Source: Patescibacteria group bacterium UBA1400
GTDB taxonomy: Bacteria > Patescibacteriota > Microgenomatia > UBA1400
Reading direction: 5' to 3'
DNA: 8,346 nucleotides
Assembly (NCBI GenBank): GCA_002305125.1
Contig: DBQG01000025.1
Span: 14,136 to 22,481, forward strand
Shown: positions 5,990 to 8,346 of the stretch, piece by piece
Numbering within the stretch: the stretch's first letter is position 1
Layout: the number at the start of each line of letters is the position of its first letter
Notes under the pieces: generated by a model
What the model was told of the DNA's origin: nothing
Database searches by the model: none
Seen by the model: only the letters and a program-made list of their open reading frames with translations
Made by a program: the position numbers and the translations under genes

Positions 5990-6850
5990 ATGGCCGATGC
6001 TTCTTCAATGAATAATCAAAGAATTGTTGATATGGATATTGAGCAACTTCAGCCTAATCCTACTCAGCCCCGAGGTATTATTTCTCCTGAATCGGTAATG
6101 GAGCTTTCTGATTCAATTAAAGAACACGGAGTTTTAGAGCCTTTGGTCGTAGCTCATACGCCGGCCGGTTACCAGATAGTAGCCGGAGAGAGACGTTGGC
6201 GGGCTTCAAAAATGGCTGGCTTAACTAAAGTTCCCTGTCTTATTAAAGAAACTACTCCTAAAGGCATGCTGGAGATGGCTATTGTAGAGAATGTTCAAAG
6301 AGAAGATTTAAATCCTTTAGAAAGAGCTAAAGCTTTTAAAAACCTTCAAGATCAGTTTAGTTTAGGAACATCAGAAATTGCCAAAAGAATCGGTAAGAGT
6401 CCTTCTTATATCTCAAACAGTTTAAGGCTTTTAGCTTTGCCTGATGCTATTAAAGACGGTTTGCTTTCCAATCTTATCACCGAGGGACATGCGAGAGCTC
6501 TTTTAACCATCGAAGACTCAAAACATATGATTGAGGCTTATAAAACCGTATTAAGGGAGTCTGCATCTGTTAGAAAGACAGAGGACGTTGCCAGAAGAAT
6601 CAATATTAAAGAAGGCAAGGTAGATAAATTTGGAGGTAAACCCTCAGGTCCCGGACGCCAGCCTAAATATATTGTTTCCGATGATGCTGATAAGATTGAG
6701 CAAGATTTAAGACAAACTTTGGGAGATAACAGCAAAGTTAAAATTGCCAGGACCTTAAAACAAACAAGAATCAATATTATTTTAAACGGTGATCCTGAAA
6801 AAACAGATGGTCTGCTTCAATTAATTTACAAGAGCATAACAGGAAAGTAA
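5990..6850 (+). CDS. parB: ParB/Spo0J-family chromosome partitioning protein
   Basis: A CTP-dependent DNA clamp that loads at parS sites and helps segregate the chromosome. The 286 residues carry all the family boxes: LQPNPTQPR (20-28), ELSDSIKEHGVLEPLVV (38-54), the nucleotide-binding AGERRWRASK (65-74), ENVQREDLNPLERAKAF (100-116), and a helix-turn-helix around LGTSEIAKRIGKSPSYISNSLRLL (125-148) followed by LITEGHARALL (162-172). A Gly/Pro/Lys-rich linker (204-226) leads to a C-terminal domain (227-286) that probably dimerises. SD GAAAGGA (5977-5983) lies six bases before the ATG. No parA is visible and I found no full palindromic parS in the window. In many bacteria parB follows parA near the origin; here it follows rpmA instead, so partner and locus differ from the textbook arrangement. 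A plasmid-type ParB is less likely given the ribosomal neighbours. Confidence 0.94.
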   Translation: MADASSMNNQRIVDMDIEQLQPNPTQPRGIISPESVMELSDSIKEHGVLEPLVVAHTPAGYQIVAGERRWRASKMAGLTKVPCLIKETTPKGMLEMAIVENVQREDLNPLERAKAFKNLQDQFSLGTSEIAKRIGKSPSYISNSLRLLALPDAIKDGLLSNLITEGHARALLTIEDSKHMIEAYKTVLRESASVRKTEDVARRINIKEGKVDKFGGKPSGPGRQPKYIVSDDADKIEQDLRQTLGDNSKVKIARTLKQTRINIILNGDPEKTDGLLQLIYKSITGK

Positions 6851-6866
6851 TTTAATCTTTAACCTT

Positions 6867-7433
6867 TTATTTACTCTCTACAAGGCCTAATTTGTTAGGA
6901 GGCCAATAAACAAACCAGGCTTTACCCACAATATTTTCTTCAGTTACATATCCCCAGTCTCTGGAATCACTGGAGTGAGCCCTATTATCACCTAAAACAA
7001 AGTATTTTCCCTCAGGGATAGTTACCTCTTCACCTTCTTTTAAAAATCTGCCAGCACTGGTATTTACCGTACTTGGAAGATAAGCAGATTCATCTAAAGG
7101 TAAACCATTGATATAAACCCTGCCATTAAATACCTTAACTGTTTCTCCGGGCATACCTACAACTCTTTTAATATAATCATAGTCTTCATTCTGAGGAGCC
7201 TTAAAAACAACTACATCTCCTCTTTCGGGTTTATCAAAACGATAGTTTATTTTGTTGGTTAAAATATACTCGCCATTATCAAAACTATCAGTTAGGGTAG
7301 TATGCATAGAGTTGCCTTTGACTTGGTGAGGTTGAAAGAAGAAAAGGTAGATAATTACAAAGATGGCCAAAGCTGTTACTATGGTTTGAATAAAATCAAG
7401 AATAAACCCGCCAATTAATTTTAAGATTTTCAT
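6867..7433 (-). CDS. lepB: Signal peptidase I
   Basis: Membrane-bound serine protease that removes signal peptides from Sec/Tat-exported proteins on the outer face of the cytoplasmic membrane. The 188 residues start with a single membrane anchor (about 8-33), followed by the catalytic nucleophile Ser42 in GNSMHTTL, the box RGDVVVFKAP (71-80), the general base Lys89 in YIKRVVGMPGE (87-97), and the substrate-site boxes GDNRAHSSDSRDWG (148-161) and VGKAWFVYWPP (169-179). All catalytic parts are present and the size is typical of Gram-positive-type SipS-like enzymes with one transmembrane segment. It converges with parB, the stops being only 16 bases apart with no evident terminator. A consensus -10 lies eight bases upstream of the ATG with no SD, so a leaderless mRNA is likely. 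Confidence 0.96.
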   Translation of the reverse strand: MKILKLIGGFILDFIQTIVTALAIFVIIYLFFFQPHQVKGNSMHTTLTDSFDNGEYILTNKINYRFDKPERGDVVVFKAPQNEDYDYIKRVVGMPGETVKVFNGRVYINGLPLDESAYLPSTVNTSAGRFLKEGEEVTIPEGKYFVLGDNRAHSSDSRDWGYVTEENIVGKAWFVYWPPNKLGLVESK

Positions 7434-7441
7434 AATAAATA

Positions 7442-7450
7442 ATTATAGCA
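7442..7450 (-). promoter_or_regulatory. Extended -10 promoter of lepB
   Basis: Read on the minus strand this is TGC-TATAAT, a perfect -10 with the TGn extension. The -10 hexamer (7447-7442) ends eight bases before the lepB ATG (7433-7431), which puts the expected start of transcription at about 7434-7435, almost on the start codon. The bases 17 upstream are T-rich without a good -35, which extended -10 promoters can tolerate. No SD fits in between. Confidence 0.65.
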
Positions 7451-7470
7451 CCAATTTAAATGGAAAAAAA

Positions 7471-7499
7471 AGGACAAAAACCTTAAAATTTGTTAAAAT
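7471..7499 (+). promoter_or_regulatory. Promoter candidate for tRNA-Val
   Basis: AGGACA (7471-7476, four of six bases of TTGACA) and TAAAAT (7494-7499) are spaced by 17 bases, and TGT directly before the -10 makes an extended -10. The predicted start is near 7506, leaving a pre-tRNA leader of about 19 bases. It is divergent from the lepB promoter within the same 91-base gap. Confidence 0.5.
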
Positions 7500-7524
7500 A
7501 AACAAGGAGGAGTGAAAGACAATT

Positions 7525-7598
7525 GGTCGTGTAGCTCAGTTGGTTAGAGCGTTCCGTTCACATCGGAAAGGTCCCTGGTTCGAGTCCAGGCACGACCA
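7525..7598 (+). tRNA. tRNA-Val, anticodon CAC
   Basis: A complete 74-base cloverleaf. The acceptor stem GGTCGTG (7525-7531) pairs with CACGACC (7591-7597), with discriminator A7598. The D stem is GCTC/GAGC (7534-7537 with 7547-7550). The anticodon stem TTCCG/CGGAA (7552-7556 with 7564-7568) encloses the loop TTCACAT, giving anticodon CAC (7559-7561) for GUG valine codons. A five-base variable region is followed by T stem CCTGG/CCAGG around TTCGAGT. The CCA end is not encoded, so a CCA-adding enzyme is required. No terminator follows: the stop codon of the opposite-strand gene begins after a single base. Confidence 0.97.
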
Positions 7599-7599
7599 C

Positions 7600-8346
7600 T
7601 TAGCCAAACATCAAAACTTCAGGTTTAAAAAGCATCAAAAGCCCAATTAAAAGGATTATTATTCCTCCTACAAGTCTGGAGTACTTGGCATATTTACTTT
7701 CCATACCCGTAGCTTTTAAGGTTATCATGGCAATAATAAAAACAACAAGATCATCAATCATAAAGATAAAGACATAAAAGACAAGGTAGCTATAATACTG
7801 CCAGGAAGGCAAATTGTTTAAAGCCAGGATTTGAGTGTAGATGGCAGGCAAGCCAGCAGAACAGACCAGTTCTACTAAGTTAACTGCAAATGCCAAGAGA
7901 ATTATTCCAATAAGGGAAAAGATAAAAGTTTTGTTTTGGGTAATAGTTTTGATTTTGTCAAAAACTTTTCTTCTTTTTTCTCCATCAACAACCTTGCAGC
8001 CTCCAGCTCTATTTTTAAAACAATCCCACAAGGAGTAACTGCCTGCTCCCAGGGCAATTAAACCAATAATTATTCTTACCCAGAAAACAAAACCCAAAAA
8101 TAAAAAAAGATTTAGCCAGGCAGAAAGAAAAAGGAAATAAACAAACCCTGAAGTAAGAATAAAAGCCGTCCCTAGGATCCACATTTTAGGCCTGTTTTTC
8201 ATACCCAAAAGCAAACTGATTAGAAAAAGAAGGGTCCACATGGCACAGGGGTTAAAGCCATCTAAAAAAGCAATAGTAAAGGTTAAGAGAGGAAGAGAAA
8301 GGTTTTTGATTTTAAGAGTTCCTAAAACAGGAACAGTAATTTCTTC
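7600..8346 (-). CDS. DsbD/CcdA-type transmembrane thiol-redox protein, 5'-partial
   Basis: A polytopic membrane protein of the cytochrome c biogenesis/DsbD superfamily, which carries reducing equivalents across the membrane through a pair of intramembrane cysteines. The frame is open to the right edge, so the N-terminus is missing; 248 codons are visible. The ATG at 8241 falls inside the first visible membrane helix and is not the start. In visible numbering, a short beta-like stretch (1-15, ITVPVLGTLKI) precedes a helix ending in DGFNPCAMW with Cys34 in the NPC motif. Further hydrophobic helices follow, then a soluble loop with C109 and C117 (GGCKVVDGEKRR), then NLVELVCSAGLPAIY with Cys162, the probable second redox cysteine, and two more helices. 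Proteins of this DGFNPCA type often carry a thioredoxin/glutaredoxin-like domain ahead of the membrane part, which would lie outside the window. The superfamily is fairly sure; the partner is unknown. Confidence 0.8.
   Translation of the reverse strand, partial: EEITVPVLGTLKIKNLSLPLLTFTIAFLDGFNPCAMWTLLFLISLLLGMKNRPKMWILGTAFILTSGFVYFLFLSAWLNLFLFLGFVFWVRIIIGLIALGAGSYSLWDCFKNRAGGCKVVDGEKRRKVFDKIKTITQNKTFIFSLIGIILLAFAVNLVELVCSAGLPAIYTQILALNNLPSWQYYSYLVFYVFIFMIDDLVVFIIAMITLKATGMESKYAKYSRLVGGIIILLIGLLMLFKPEVLMFG

Noticed and set aside
7841..8038. Plus-strand open frame of 65 codons inside the DsbD/CcdA-type gene
   Set aside because: The opposite strand carries the conserved VELVC and membrane helices, so this is a shadow.
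8239..8241. ATG at 8241 as the start of the redox protein
   Set aside because: The frame continues upstream to the window edge and encodes DGFNPCA, the conserved redox motif, directly before this Met.
1..8346. CRISPR array, insertion sequence, transposase or defence system
   Set aside because: No regularly spaced repeats, terminal inverted repeats or related protein motifs were seen.

Overview
This window looks like a piece of a low-GC, compactly packed bacterial chromosome, most likely from the Candidate Phyla Radiation (Patescibacteria), possibly a Microgenomates-type lineage. That assignment is inference from protein character (IleRS2-type synthetase, minimal ribosomal proteins, RodA, ParB, LepB and a DGFNPCA-type redox membrane protein), the short gaps and the tRNA without encoded CCA. 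TGA acts as a stop at the end of ileS and tryptophan is read from TGG, so the code is standard and the TGA=Gly lineages (Gracilibacteria, SR1) are unlikely.

Layout. Bases 1-945 hold the 3' part of a family 5 glycoside hydrolase, closed by a strong intrinsic terminator (971-1029). The stretch 946-1247 has no protein gene. It contains that terminator, a good sigma-70-type promoter (TTGACT-N17-TAAAAT) and a complete T-box riboswitch leader with an ultrashort Stem I, an isoleucine specifier (ATC) and a TGGTACCG box that overlaps a terminator hairpin. The leader controls ileS (1248-4202), an IleRS whose HIGH motif reads GVHH. Then follow rodA (4215-5285), rplU (5309-5623), rpmA (5715-5960) and parB (5990-6850), all on the plus strand, several with their own promoter candidates. 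Signal peptidase I (lepB, 7433-6867, minus) converges on parB. A 91-base divergent region separates lepB from tRNA-Val(CAC) (7525-7598, plus). The tRNA converges, with one base between, on the C-terminal part of a DsbD/CcdA-type membrane redox protein that runs off the right edge.

How the genes fit together. This is mostly core housekeeping: Ile-tRNA charging under tRNA feedback control, septal or lateral wall synthesis (RodA), two 50S proteins, chromosome partitioning (ParB), protein export maturation (LepB) and thiol-redox transfer across the membrane. The GH5 enzyme is the accessory element.

The most interesting signals are the condensed ileS T-box (ultrashort Stem I, an antiterminator apparently lacking its upper helix, a terminator that also carries the only SD-like sequence), the GVHH active-site swap in the synthetase it controls, -10 elements 6-8 bases before the start codons of rodA, rplU and lepB that suggest leaderless mRNAs, and a perfect 10-bp terminator-like hairpin inside the first 130 bases of rodA.
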